Shown piece by piece: positions 8,457 to 17,143 of a stretch of 64,000 nt of DNA (position 1 is its first letter; each line of letters opens with the position of its first letter). The notes under the pieces are model-generated. The model ran no database searches. It had not been told where the DNA came from and saw only the letters and a list, made by a program, of their open reading frames with translations. Made by a program: the position numbers and the translations under genes. The stretch lies in NCBI RefSeq assembly GCF_035975855.1, contig NZ_CP109055.1, forward strand, positions 248,001-312,000. The letters are read 5' to 3'. The DNA is from Streptomyces sp. NBC_01304. Lineage in GTDB: Bacteria; Actinomycetota; Actinomycetes; Streptomycetales; Streptomycetaceae.

Positions 8457-8465
8457 AGACAAGCG

Positions 8466-8509
8466 GACGACGGGCCGGACCTGGGCACCACCCGGTCCGG
8501 CCCGTCGTC
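8466..8509 (+). terminator. Terminator after the acetyltransferase gene
   Basis: GACGACGGGCCGGACC and GGTCCGGCCCGTCGTC form a perfect 16-bp stem with a 12-nt loop, starting nine bases after the stop. Confidence 0.85.
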
Positions 8510-8559
8510 ACTTTCACAACAGGCCAGGGGCCACTCGTACTCCACAGTGCCGACTCCTC

Positions 8560-8577
8560 CCCCTCATGAATGAGGGG
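8560..8577. repeat. Small hairpin at the TnpB 3' end
   Basis: CCCCTCA and TGAGGGG form a 7-bp stem with a TGAA loop and contain the TnpB stop codon. Small terminal hairpins are the ends recognised in the IS200/IS605 family, so this is a plausible right-end remnant. Confidence 0.45.
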
Positions 8578-8900
8578 CTTCTCGCTTAGCCGGTGCGGCT
8601 TCGCGACGCACCAGCCCGGCCCGCAGAACGTTCACAGCGCCCACCCTGTCCGCGTGCGCCTGGTGGCCGCACGCGGTGCAGTGGAACTGCTCCTGGGTGG
8701 GCCGGTTCTCCGCTGAGACGTGCCCGCATTCGGGACAGGTACGGGAGGGGTTGCGCGGGTCCACAGCAATCACGTCTCGTCCGGCGCTTTCAGCCTTGGC
8801 GTGCAGCATCGTCAGGAACACCCACCATCCGACGTCTGAGATCGAACGGTTGAGTCCGGCCTTGGCAGCGGCCCCGTTGAGCAGCTCGGCTGCCATTCGT
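8564..8900 (-). pseudogene. TnpB-type (IS200/IS605 OrfB) fragment, C-terminal part
   Basis: The last 110 or so residues of a TnpB protein: KAGLNRSISDVGWWVFL, then a RuvC/zinc-ribbon segment with CPECGHVSAENRPTQEQFHC and the downstream acidic motif HADRVGAVNVL. Intact TnpB is about 400 residues; here the remainder cannot be traced upstream in any frame, so the gene is truncated. TnpB is an RNA-guided nuclease of transposons; this copy should be inactive. It belongs to a different lineage from the TnpB remnant near 14.5-15.2 kb. Confidence 0.8.
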
Positions 8901-9193
8901 CCGGGGCCGCTCGATGGCCGCCTTGCCTTGGGGTGGGACGAGCTGTCCAGGGTGGGCGAAGCCCAGCGCGTAGCGCCGCCGCAGGCGCCCCTGACCGGTC
9001 GGACCGGCCCATGGACTCCTCGATCGGGCGGCCCCTCCACCCTCTGCCTGTACGTAAGTTGGCGGATGTAGATCTTTGCATTTGAGCTTGTACGCGGCTT
9101 TGTACGTGAGCTAGGCGGCCACGGTGAAGTCGGGTGCTGATCCATCTCGGCGGCAGTTGCAGCGATGGAAGGCCGCGGTGCGCCTGGCTCGCC

Positions 9194-9430
9194 GCACGCA
9201 TCGCCGTTCTCACCGCCGAGCAGGTGGCGCTCGACGCCTATCTCCGCGAAGCGCGCGGCCCGCTCCTTGACCTTCACACAAGCGGGAACCTCCTACCTTC
9301 CGGTGCATGTCTGATCCGTGTCACCGCCGCCGGGATCAACTGCGCCGACGTCCTGCAGTCCCACGGGGCCTACGAAGGCGGCCCCCAGGGCGCCGTACGT
9401 GCAAGGCTTCGAGGCCGCCGGGGATGATGA
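9194..9430 (+). pseudogene. Decayed second copy of a merR-quinone oxidoreductase pair
   Basis: Residues ARIAVLTAEQVALDAYLREA (9194-9253) match the C-terminus of the MerR at 6548, and LIRVTAAGINCADVLQSHG with AYEGGP (from 9311) matches residues about 40-65 of the oxidoreductase at 5499. A frameshift follows, then APYVQGFEAAG in another frame. Between the two parts is TTGACCTTCACAC (from 9267), matching the MerR promoter of the intact locus. Gene order and promoter are conserved, but most of both genes and the first 38 or so oxidoreductase codons are gone. Confidence 0.7.
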
Positions 9431-9496
9431 TCGCCCGCATCTGCGAGGCAATCGCCAACCGCTCTGCCGTGCATGCCGGTTCGTCGGCCCTGCCGG

Positions 9497-9790
9497 TCAG
9501 CCGCGCCGGGCCGCCTGCTGGATGAGTTCGGGCACGGGCGGGAGGTCGGGAATGCCGGTGAACGAATTGGCGGGCGCGCCGTAGCGGATGACCTTGATCG
9601 TGCCCCCGGGGGACTTGTGCAGGAGGAGGTTTTTGCCGGTGGCGACGGCCGACGCCGGCCAGTAGGCCCATTCACCGGCGCTGACGCGGGCGTTCTCGTC
9701 CACGAAGGCGAGCCCTGCGGGAAAGCCGAGTGAGGCGGTCACCTCGGCGTTGGTTATCTGAGCGCCTGTTTCTGCTTGCGATGAGGTCAT
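9497..9790 (-). CDS. Hypothetical protein, 97 residues
   Basis: I do not recognise the family. Codon bias favours this frame; the translation is compact and mixed alpha/beta in character (for example AGLAFVDENARVSAGEWAYW), with no membrane segment or signal peptide. ATG 9790 has AGGA ten bases upstream. It lies beside IS and gene debris, so it may be a tail of a larger lost gene. Confidence 0.5.
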   Translation of the reverse strand: MTSSQAETGAQITNAEVTASLGFPAGLAFVDENARVSAGEWAYWPASAVATGKNLLLHKSPGGTIKVIRYGAPANSFTGIPDLPPVPELIQQAARRG

Positions 9791-10036
9791 GAGCCCCGGA
9801 TCCTAGCCGGATTCCGCCGCATTGGATAGCGCCAGTATCCTTCCCGCGCAGCAAATCGGAGCCGCCGAGAGCGAGGGCACGCGCGCCGAGAGTTATGGTC
9901 AAATCCTGTGGATCTGATCAACGCGGTCGTTCCATCGGGGCCTTGTTTTGGTTCCCTCGGGCAAGAGCGGTCGAATCCGGTCTCACAGAGCGGCGTTCGC
10001 CTGCTGCCTGGTGAATGAGCTGGTAGCTTCCGCGAC

Positions 10037-10987
10037 ATGATCGACCACAGAGACAGCACGGCTCTCCGGACGCTGGTGACCAACGCCGACGCCGAGAGCG
10101 GCATCCTGCTGTTTGGCATCACGCCGCCGCGTCTGAGCACCGCTCCCGAGCGGATACGGGAGATCACCGCGGCCACGTTGGCACGGTTGGAACTCCTCGA
10201 CCTGGACGGTCTGGCGCTCTACGACATCGACGACGAGAGCGACCGCAATCCTGCGGAGCGGCCGTTTCCGTACCTGCCGACCATGGACCCCGCCGCCTAC
10301 CACGCGGAATACCTCGGCGAGTGGAACCGCCCTGCGGTTATCTACCGGTGCGTCGGCAAGTACCCCGAGGCGGAGCTGCGGACTTGGCTGCAGATGGCCG
10401 ACACGGACCGAGTGCTCAGCGTCTTCGTCGGTGCGGCCTCGAAAGACAAGACGGTGCGGACCCGCCTGTCCGAGGCGCAGGCCCTGCGCCGCGACGTCCG
10501 CCCGGAGCTGCTGCTCGGCGGCGTCGCCATCACCGAGCGGCCCGACGAGCATCTGCGGCTGCTCGCCAAGCAGGAGGCGGGATGCGCGTACTTCATCTCG
10601 CAGGTCGTCTACAACACCGACGCGGTGAAGAGCATGGTCTCCGACTACTACTACGCCTGCCGCGAGCGGCGGCTCACACCCAAGCCCGTCGTGTTCACGC
10701 TCTCGGTATGCGGCTCGGTGAAGACGCTGACGTTCCTCAAATGGCTCGGAGTCGACGTGCCACGCTGGATTGAGAACTCTCTGCTCCACGCCGACGACAC
10801 CCTGGCCGAGTCGTACGAGCACTGCTTGGCCAACGCCCGTGACCTGGTCGCCTTCTGCCGCAGGCTCGGCATGCCGTTCGGCTTCCTCGTAGAGAGCGTG
10901 TCGATCCGCAAAGTCGAGATCGATGCCTCGGTCGCCCTCGCCGGCGAGGTGAGCGGACTGCTCGGGCGCGGTCGACCATCCGTATGA
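10037..10987 (+). CDS. Methylenetetrahydrofolate reductase-like FAD protein
   Basis: A 316-residue TIM-barrel protein resembling the MetF family: the N-terminal strand FGITPPRLST occupies the place of the MetF substrate/FAD loop, and the AITERPDEHLRLLAKQEAGC-type region followed by YFISQVVYN mirrors the MetF barrel segment ending in F-TQ-Y. MetF reduces 5,10-methylene- to 5-methyl-tetrahydrofolate for methionine synthesis. This gene is alone, without methionine genes, and diverges from canonical MetF, so it may be a paralogue acting on another C1 carrier. No good ribosome-binding site precedes ATG 10037. Confidence 0.7.
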   Translation: MIDHRDSTALRTLVTNADAESGILLFGITPPRLSTAPERIREITAATLARLELLDLDGLALYDIDDESDRNPAERPFPYLPTMDPAAYHAEYLGEWNRPAVIYRCVGKYPEAELRTWLQMADTDRVLSVFVGAASKDKTVRTRLSEAQALRRDVRPELLLGGVAITERPDEHLRLLAKQEAGCAYFISQVVYNTDAVKSMVSDYYYACRERRLTPKPVVFTLSVCGSVKTLTFLKWLGVDVPRWIENSLLHADDTLAESYEHCLANARDLVAFCRRLGMPFGFLVESVSIRKVEIDASVALAGEVSGLLGRGRPSV

Positions 10988-11035
10988 GGCCGGCCATGAA
11001 CGTGCACGTGTCAAGTCCTCTGATCATGACGTAGC

Positions 11036-11683
11036 TCAGGCTGCTGAGACTTCCTCGCGCTCGACGAGTTCCTTGGTGCCGTCGACCCGGACGCCCATCA
11101 GGACCAGGAGGACCAGGAGGCAGGAGTGCGTCTCGGACAGGCGGACCTTGGGGTGGACGCCGTCGGCCCAGACGTAGACGTAGTCGGATTCGGCCAGGTC
11201 ACGGCGCTGGAACTCGGCGTGGTCAGCGGTCCACTGCTTCGTCAGCCGCGTCACAGTGGCTGGCGACAGGCCGGCCGAAGAACCCAGGAACTGTTCCATT
11301 GCGGGCACGAAGTCGCCGGAGGGCAGGCCGTGGAGGTAGAGCAGCGGCAGGACCTCGCTGATCTTCGGGGACTTTCGGCACCACGGCGGGAGGATCTTCG
11401 AGGAGAACCGCTTGCGCTCACCGGTGGCCTCGTCGACGCGCTTGTCGTTCACACGCGGGGCGGCGACCTCGACGAGCCCGGCGGCCGTGGTCACCGTTCG
11501 GGGACTGTGCCGGCCGTTACGGACCATCAGTCGGCGACCGGCCTCGTCCCACTGCCCGGCGAGCTCGGCTATGTACTGGTCAACTTCCGCCTCCAGTGCG
11601 GCGGCCAGCATCCGCCTCGCGCCCTCCCGGACGATCTCGTCAATCAGGGAACCGGCCTCGGTGGTGCCGTCTTCGTTGACTAC
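11036..11683 (-). pseudogene. IS256-family transposase with internal deletion
   Basis: The N-terminal half of a Mutator/IS256 transposase is clear: VVNEDGTTEAGSLIDEIVRE, then RVNDKRVDEATGERKRFSSK, FLGSSAGLSPATVTRLTKQW and the first DDE aspartate region YVYVWADGVH. After GVRVDGTKELV the frame jumps to LVEREEVSAA and stops, resembling the usual C-terminal tail. The central and C-terminal catalytic region of this roughly 410-residue protein (second Asp and Glu) is missing, so it is an internal-deletion derivative and inactive. Confidence 0.8.
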
Positions 11684-11959
11684 GTGAGCACGGGCGTGCC
11701 TTCCCGACCCGGGTTCGCAGCGCGGGCCTACTCGGTGACTTGACGATCACTCACTCGGAAGGTACGCCCTTCGTGCGTCCTCCAGAGGAGCCGATCCACA
11801 AGTCCTGAGCATTACTCCGCGCCGATCACAGCGCTGGCCCTGTCCTGCGCGGTATACGCGGGATTCCTTGCGTCGGGGTACCTGCCGTCGTTGAACTGGT
11901 GGGCCCCGAAACAGGGTTTGAGCTGTATGTTCAGCAGACTCGCCACTGGCCTGGACCGG

Positions 11960-12844
11960 TCAGGCGGCGAGGTGCATGGCGAGTTGCTCCCACTCCCGTA
12001 CGGGCGGCGAATCGGGTGTGGTCGTCATGAGGTGGAGGCTGACGTGGTCGGCTCCGGCATCCAAGTGCTGTTGGACACGGTGGGCAATGTCCTCGGCACT
12101 GCCGTGGGCCACCAGCGAGTCGACCAGCCGGTCGTTGAGCGCCTCCGGGTTCCCGTACCCAAGCCCTCGCAGCAGCTCGCGGCGGTTGGGCAGGGCCGCC
12201 GCGGCGGTGGTGCGGGCCAGGTCGGCGGTGACCGTGTGGTCGTGGCTGAGTACGCACATCTGGGTGATGGCCAACAGACCGTCGTCGCCGAGGAGGGTCC
12301 TGGCGGTTCGGGTGTACTCGATGGGCATGCCCAACACCGTTGCGCCCCGGGCGCGTTCGGCGGCAAGGGCGAGCATGTCGCGGTCCAGGGCGGCGAGTAC
12401 GCGGTGCGGTGAGGCAGCCGTGTCGGGTGGCCCGAACGGGGCGGTGTCCAGCGCGTCGAGGTAGGAGCGCATGGTGGCCAGGGGTGGGCCGAAGTGGTGA
12501 CGGCGGATGTCCTCGGCCAGGCTGGGGTGGCTGTCCCACAGGCTGAGCAGGAACCGTCCGGGGAACGCCTCCTCCAGGGTGCGCTGCGCGGCGGCGGCCG
12601 TGACCGGATCGCGGGCGTAGATGTCGGTCATGCCGGCGGCCACGCTCATGTGCCGGGTGACCGACAGGAGGATCGCGGCCTGCGCCATGGCCTCCCGTCC
12701 CATGAGCTCGGGGAACCACAAGGTGCCATAGCCGAGGTCCTCGATCACTGCGGCGGCCTTACGGACCCCGGTTGCGGAGAGATGGTCGAAGTCCCCCGCC
12801 CAGATCCCGATGCGTCCGAGGCCATGGGTGCCGCGGGCGCTCAC
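11960..12844 (-). CDS. LLM-class (F420-dependent type) oxidoreductase
   Basis: A 294-residue protein of the bacterial luciferase-like fold: RIGIWAGDFDHL at the N-terminus, GYGTLWFPEL, and the VAHGSAEDIAHRVQQHLDAG C-terminal helix pattern typical of actinobacterial F420-dependent LLM enzymes. It probably catalyses a flavin- or F420-linked oxidation of a small molecule. GTG 12844 overlaps the stop of the NmrA gene as GTGA, indicating translational coupling, and fits family length; the longer frame upstream is not needed. It is in an operon with the NmrA gene and is divergent from a TetR regulator. Confidence 0.85.
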   Translation of the reverse strand: MSARGTHGLGRIGIWAGDFDHLSATGVRKAAAVIEDLGYGTLWFPELMGREAMAQAAILLSVTRHMSVAAGMTDIYARDPVTAAAAQRTLEEAFPGRFLLSLWDSHPSLAEDIRRHHFGPPLATMRSYLDALDTAPFGPPDTAASPHRVLAALDRDMLALAAERARGATVLGMPIEYTRTARTLLGDDGLLAITQMCVLSHDHTVTADLARTTAAAALPNRRELLRGLGYGNPEALNDRLVDSLVAHGSAEDIAHRVQQHLDAGADHVSLHLMTTTPDSPPVREWEQLAMHLAA

Positions 12845-13767
12845 GCGTGCTGCCCTGCGGTGCGCGTGGAGTCCAGGAAAGCGGCGATCTGGGACGCACC
12901 GGTGCGCTCCAGCCAGGTGCCGAAGTCCATCGCGGCGGGGTGAATCTTCCGGGTGGCGGCAATGTCGGCGCGGTAGCCGAGTTCGTTGAGCCAATCGTTG
13001 GCGTAGGCGAAGTCTTCACTCAGGGCCCGGATCGCATCGATGGGGACCTGGACGTAGGGCAGCGTAATGCCGAGCGCCTTACCGATGGCCGAAGCGATCT
13101 GAACCGGCGTGAGTTCGTCCCCCGCCAGGGAAACCTCCCGGCCGATCCACTTCTTCGGCCGGGAGAACGCCAGCGCCGCCACGGCACCGACATCGTCGAC
13201 GGCCATGATCTGCTGCGGGACCTCCGGTGCGAGCCCGGTGGACAGATTCCCGTCCCTCAGTGCGTATCCGCCGGTGAAGTTCTCCATGAAGGACACCGGC
13301 CTCAGGATCGTTGCGGGCAGGCCGAGCGCGGCGATGTGCTGCTCGATCCGCCACTTGCTGACCAGGTTCACCGGCAGCTTCTCGTCGAGGTGCCGGTCCG
13401 CTTCGGCGACCGACGTGAAGACGAAGTGCCCGATGCCTGCGACGTGCGCGGCCTCGGCGACGTGCACACCCCAGCGCACCTCGTCCTCGGTGCTGAAGTC
13501 CGGCGCAGTGCCGGGCGAGCCTACGGTGGGCTGGACGCTGAACATGCCCCAGGCTCCCTCCGCTGCGGCGGCCATGGAGTCGACGTCCTCCATCTGTGCC
13601 CGTACGACCTGCGCCCCGGCCTGCGCCAGTGCGGTGGCCTGCGTCCCGTTCGGGTCGCGGGTCAGTGCGCGCACCTGCCAGCCGTCCCGGAGCAGGTGAT
13701 GCGTAACAGCCCTGCCCTGCAGACCGGTTGCTCCTGCCACCACGACAGTCTTGTGACTCAGCTTCAT
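12841..13767 (-). CDS. NmrA-like NAD(P)-binding protein
   Basis: A 308-residue atypical short-chain dehydrogenase. The N-terminus carries VVVAGATGLQGRAVTHHLL, the NmrA-type dinucleotide motif, and the body has FVFTSVAEADR and the KWRIEQHIAALGLPATILRP segment of this family. Members sense NADP or act as quinone or ketone reductases. ATG 13767 follows GAGGAAG. The first gene of a two-gene operon with the LLM oxidoreductase, it faces a TetR gene across a conspicuous inverted repeat, so TetR repression of the pair is likely. Confidence 0.88.
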   Translation of the reverse strand: MKLSHKTVVVAGATGLQGRAVTHHLLRDGWQVRALTRDPNGTQATALAQAGAQVVRAQMEDVDSMAAAAEGAWGMFSVQPTVGSPGTAPDFSTEDEVRWGVHVAEAAHVAGIGHFVFTSVAEADRHLDEKLPVNLVSKWRIEQHIAALGLPATILRPVSFMENFTGGYALRDGNLSTGLAPEVPQQIMAVDDVGAVAALAFSRPKKWIGREVSLAGDELTPVQIASAIGKALGITLPYVQVPIDAIRALSEDFAYANDWLNELGYRADIAATRKIHPAAMDFGTWLERTGASQIAAFLDSTRTAGQHA

Positions 13768-13812
13768 GTTCTTCCTCTTCATCGCATCCATGGCGAAGCA
13801 GAGCCACCCAGT

Positions 13813-13867
13813 AAGTGGGGTGGCCCTCCGTTTCACGTTCGCTACGATATGGAGGACCACCCCACTT
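13813..13867. promoter_or_regulatory. Large inverted repeat between tetR and nmrA genes
   Basis: AAGTGGGGTGGCCCTCC (13813-13829) and GGAGGACCACCCCACTT (13851-13867) are 17-bp arms with one mismatch, 21 bp apart. The repeat fills the divergent promoter region, a typical position for a TetR operator acting on both genes. It could also be two operator sites. Confidence 0.7.
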
Positions 13868-13888
13868 TTCAAGCCGTCAGGAGTGCTC

Positions 13889-14464
13889 GTGCCCCAGGAC
13901 GCCGCCCCGCCGCGCCGGACGATGCGCGCCGACGCCCGCCGCAACGCCGAAAGGATCGTGGCCGCAGCCGGGACCCTGATCGCCGAACAAGGCGCCGACG
14001 CCTCCCTGGAGGAAGTCGCCCGTCGCGCCGGAGTCGGCTCGGCCACCCTGCATCGCCACTTCCCCTCCCGCCAGGCACTCCTGGAGGCGGTCTTCAAGGA
14101 CCGGGTGGAGGCCCTGCGCGCGAAAGCCGACGACCTGCTCGCCGCACCCGACCCGGGCGAGGCCCTGTCCACCTGGCTCCGCGCCGTCGTCACACACGCC
14201 GTGGCCAACCGGGGACTCGGGGCGTCCCTGATGCGCGACGCGGACCCGACACTCGGCGAGACCTGCCACGACATGATCACCAATGCCGGCGACGCCCTCC
14301 TCGCGCGCGCCCGAGCAGCAGACGCCGTGCGCCCCGAGATCACCGTCACCCAACTGCTGAAACTCGTCGGCGCCATCGCGCTGGCCACCGAGCAGGAAGC
14401 CGACGGCCCGGCCGAGGCCGACCTCCTACTTACGATCGCCATCGACGGCGTACGCGCGCGCTGA
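13889..14464 (+). CDS. TetR-family transcriptional regulator
   Basis: About 191 residues. The N-terminal helix-turn-helix reads RRNAERIVAAAGTLIAEQ then ASLEEVARRAGVGSATLHRH and FPSRQALLEAV, all classical TetR positions. The C-terminal ligand domain resembles the TetR_C subfamily with GEALSTWLRAVVTH. GTG 13889 is chosen because CAGGAG is six bases upstream; GTG 13883 would overlap it. It is divergent from the NmrA-LLM operon across the large dyad and probably represses both itself and the operon. Confidence 0.88.
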   Translation: MPQDAAPPRRTMRADARRNAERIVAAAGTLIAEQGADASLEEVARRAGVGSATLHRHFPSRQALLEAVFKDRVEALRAKADDLLAAPDPGEALSTWLRAVVTHAVANRGLGASLMRDADPTLGETCHDMITNAGDALLARARAADAVRPEITVTQLLKLVGAIALATEQEADGPAEADLLLTIAIDGVRAR

Positions 14465-14490
14465 TCGCCAACGCTTGGCATCCCCCCGCC

Positions 14491-15200
14491 CTACTGAATG
14501 GGGATTCCCGCCTGACCCGCCGCTGCAAGAGAGGAGGCCTTCGGATGGGTTCCTGTTTCATCGCGCGGGGCCGGAACACGTTCCGGTCTTACCTGCGCTC
14601 CGCAGGCTGTCACCGCCAGTCCGGCGGCCTTCTTGATGTTCATTGCGGCGTTGATGTCCCGGTCATGGGACGCACCGCACGCAGCGCACATCCAGTGCCG
14701 GACATCGAGGGGTTTGGTGCCGTCTTCCACCCCGCAGGTCGAGCTCACCCGACTGGTCGGCTCGAACCCCCGTAGAGGGCGGCCTTGTACTCCAGCATCT
14801 GCACGAACCGCGCCCAGCCCGCGTCGTGGATGCTCCTGACCATGCGGGTACGAGCGAATGCCTTGACCGCCCGGTCCTCGACGGCGCCGCTTGGTTTTCG
14901 CGGATCAGCCGTGTGGAGAGCTGGTGGTGGAACTCGCGCCGCGCATCGGCGACCTTGCCATGCAGCTGGGCCAGCCTGGCCCGGGCCTTCGCCCGGTTCT
15001 TCGAGCCCTTCGCCTTCCTGCTCAAGTTCTGCTGCGCCCGCTTGAGTCGTTGCTCGGCTCGGCGCGACGCAGGAACTGCGGGCTGTCGACCTTTGTGCCG
15101 TCCGACAAGACGGCGAAGTGCCCCAGACCCAGGTCGATACCGACCGTGGACTCCGTTGCGGGCGCGTTCCGGGGTCTGCTTCGCCACGGTAATCACGCGG
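14491..15200 (-). pseudogene. TnpB-type transposon nuclease, frameshifted and internally deleted
   Basis: Recognisable blocks occur in order but in changing frames: VGIDLGLGHFAVLSDGTKVD (RuvC first Asp), RRAEQRLKRAQQNLSRKAKG and STRLIRENQ, then VEDRAVKAFARTR with SIHDAGWARFVQMLEYKA, then CGVEDGTKPLDVRHWMCAAC and DRDINAAMNIKKAAG. A tandem CCGAG duplication (near 15055) shifts the first frame, another shift follows RENQ, and the segment before the zinc ribbon has lost about 15 residues. The upstream N-terminus is missing. It is inactive, and of a different subgroup from the fragment at 8564. Confidence 0.78.
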
Positions 15201-15388
15201 CGGGCCAACTAGCCGCCACCACTGACAACGCCCGCCCGCCCCGGGGGCGAACCGGCACACCCTGCCCTGCAAGACCTTCGCTTCCTCCCCCGCCTCAAGG
15301 CGCGGATATCCACGAAGGAATCCCGATGACCGGCCGACACGCAGTCGGCAGCCACGGCGATCCCGCCGAGGCCGCCCTGCCGTGCACC

Positions 15389-15422
15389 GCGCCCCTCGGC
15401 GTCCCACCACGCCGAGGGGCGC
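15389..15422 (-). terminator. Terminator after the RNase J gene
   Basis: GCGCCCCTCGGCGT and ACGCCGAGGGGCGC form a perfect 14-bp stem with a 6-nt loop, 36 bases beyond the stop of the leftward RNase J gene. Confidence 0.8.
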
Positions 15423-15457
15423 CGCCAGCTGCCGCAGGCTACCTCTGGCGAGGAGCG

Positions 15458-17143
15458 TCAGGCGTCGATGATGACGGGGATGACCATGGGCCTGCGGCGG
15501 TGGGTGCGAAAGGCCCAGTTCGCCACCGCGCGGGCGATGAGCTGTTCGAGCTGGTGTGCGTCGCCGACGCCCTCCTCCGCCGCCTTGGCCAGCGTCTTCT
15601 CGATCACGGGTACGACCGGCTCGAAGGTCGTCTCGTCGTGGACGAAGCCCCGGGCCAGGAAGTCCGGCGGCTCGGTCAGCGCCCCCGTGTTCGCATCGAC
15701 GAGGGCCACGACGGTGACCACACCTTCCTCGGCCAGGGTGAGGCGGTCCTTGAGGGAGGCTTCGGTGGCGCCGCCGACTTCCATGCCGTCCACGTAGACA
15801 TTGCCCGCCGGCACCTTGCCGGTGATCCTGGCCCGGCCCTCGATGAGGTCGACGACGACGCCGTCCTCGGCGATGACCACATGGTCGGGGTCGACACCAG
15901 TACGGATCGCCAGATCGGCGTTGGCCCGCATGTGCTTCCACTCGCCGTGCACGGGCATGACGTTACGGGGCTTGACGATGTTGTAGCAGTAGACGAGTTC
16001 ACCGGCACTGGCGTGCCCGGAGACGTGCACCTTGGCGTTGCCCTTGTGGACGACATGGGCGCCCCACCGGGTCAGCCCATTGATCACCCGGTAGATGGCG
16101 TTCTCATTGCCGGGGATGAGGGAGCTGGCGAGCAGCACGGTGTCGCCCTCGCCGATGCGGATCATGTGGTCGCGATTCGCCATCCGGGACAGGGCGGCCA
16201 TCGGCTCGCCCTGCGATCCGGTACAGACGAGGGTGATCTTGTGGTCGGGCAGCTTCTCCAGGTCCTTGGTGGTGACGACCAGACCGGACGGGACCTTCAG
16301 ATAGCCCAGCTCCCGGGCGATGCCCATGTTGCGCACCATCGAGCGGCCCACGAAGGCGACCTTGCGGCCGTGCTCCTGGGCAGCATCCAGGACCTGCTGA
16401 ATGCGGTGCACATGGCTGGCGAAACTCGAGACGATCACCCGGCGCGGGGCGGTGCGCATGACGTGGTCGATGGCCGGGGTCAGCTCACGCTCCGAGGTGG
16501 TGAAACCTGGCACCTCGGCGTTGGTGGAGTCGGTGAGGAAAAGGTCGACACCCTCCTCACCCAGCCGCGCGAAAGCGCGCAGGTCCGTGATGCGGTCGTC
16601 CAGCGGGAACTGATCCATCTTGAAGTCACCGGTGTGCAGCACCATCCCCGCGCCAGTGCGGATCGCGACCGCGAGACCGTCCGGAATGGAGTGGTTGACC
16701 GCCACGAACTCGCAGCCGAACGGCCCGAATTCACGCCGGTCACCCTCCCGCACCCGGACGGTGCGGGGCTTGATGTGATGCTCTTTCAGCTTGGCCTCCA
16801 AGAAGGCCAGCGTCAGCTTGGAGGCGACCACCGGAATGTCCCGCCGCTCCCGCAGCAGATAGGGCACTGCCCCGATGTGATCCTCATGGCCATGCGTCAG
16901 CACCAGGGCCACGACGTCGTCCAGACGGTCCCGGATCCAGGTGAAGTCGGGGAGGATCACATCAACGCCCGGCTGGTTCTCTTCCGGGAACAACACACCG
17001 CAGTCGACGATGAGCAGCTTGCCCGCATACTCGAAGACGGTCATGTTGCGGCCGATCTCGCCCAGGCCGCCCAGGGCGACGACCCTGAGCCCTCCCTTCG
17101 GCAGCGGCGGGGCAGGCTTCAACTCAGGGTGCGGATGACTCAT
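15458..17143 (-). CDS. rnj: Ribonuclease J (paralogue)
   Basis: A full-length 561-residue RNase J. The metallo-beta-lactamase core has LTHGHEDHIG (zinc ligands His84, His86, Asp88, His89), the VNHSIPD loop and HTGDFKMDQ. The beta-CASP domain shows SSFASHVHRIQQV and HVSGHASAGEL, and the C-terminal domain ends HRRRPMVIPVIIDA. RNase J is a dual 5'-exo/endonuclease for mRNA decay and rRNA maturation. The usual Streptomyces copy lies beside dapA/thyX; neither is here, so I infer a second copy. All catalytic motifs are intact. It lies downstream of the rpoA-like gene on the same strand and is closed by a terminator. Confidence 0.92.
   Translation of the reverse strand: MSHPHPELKPAPPLPKGGLRVVALGGLGEIGRNMTVFEYAGKLLIVDCGVLFPEENQPGVDVILPDFTWIRDRLDDVVALVLTHGHEDHIGAVPYLLRERRDIPVVASKLTLAFLEAKLKEHHIKPRTVRVREGDRREFGPFGCEFVAVNHSIPDGLAVAIRTGAGMVLHTGDFKMDQFPLDDRITDLRAFARLGEEGVDLFLTDSTNAEVPGFTTSERELTPAIDHVMRTAPRRVIVSSFASHVHRIQQVLDAAQEHGRKVAFVGRSMVRNMGIARELGYLKVPSGLVVTTKDLEKLPDHKITLVCTGSQGEPMAALSRMANRDHMIRIGEGDTVLLASSLIPGNENAIYRVINGLTRWGAHVVHKGNAKVHVSGHASAGELVYCYNIVKPRNVMPVHGEWKHMRANADLAIRTGVDPDHVVIAEDGVVVDLIEGRARITGKVPAGNVYVDGMEVGGATEASLKDRLTLAEEGVVTVVALVDANTGALTEPPDFLARGFVHDETTFEPVVPVIEKTLAKAAEEGVGDAHQLEQLIARAVANWAFRTHRRRPMVIPVIIDA

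Noticed and set aside
9134..9427. An intact 97-residue gene
   Set aside because: Its two halves match parts of a MerR and of a quinone oxidoreductase, so it is a remnant rather than a gene.
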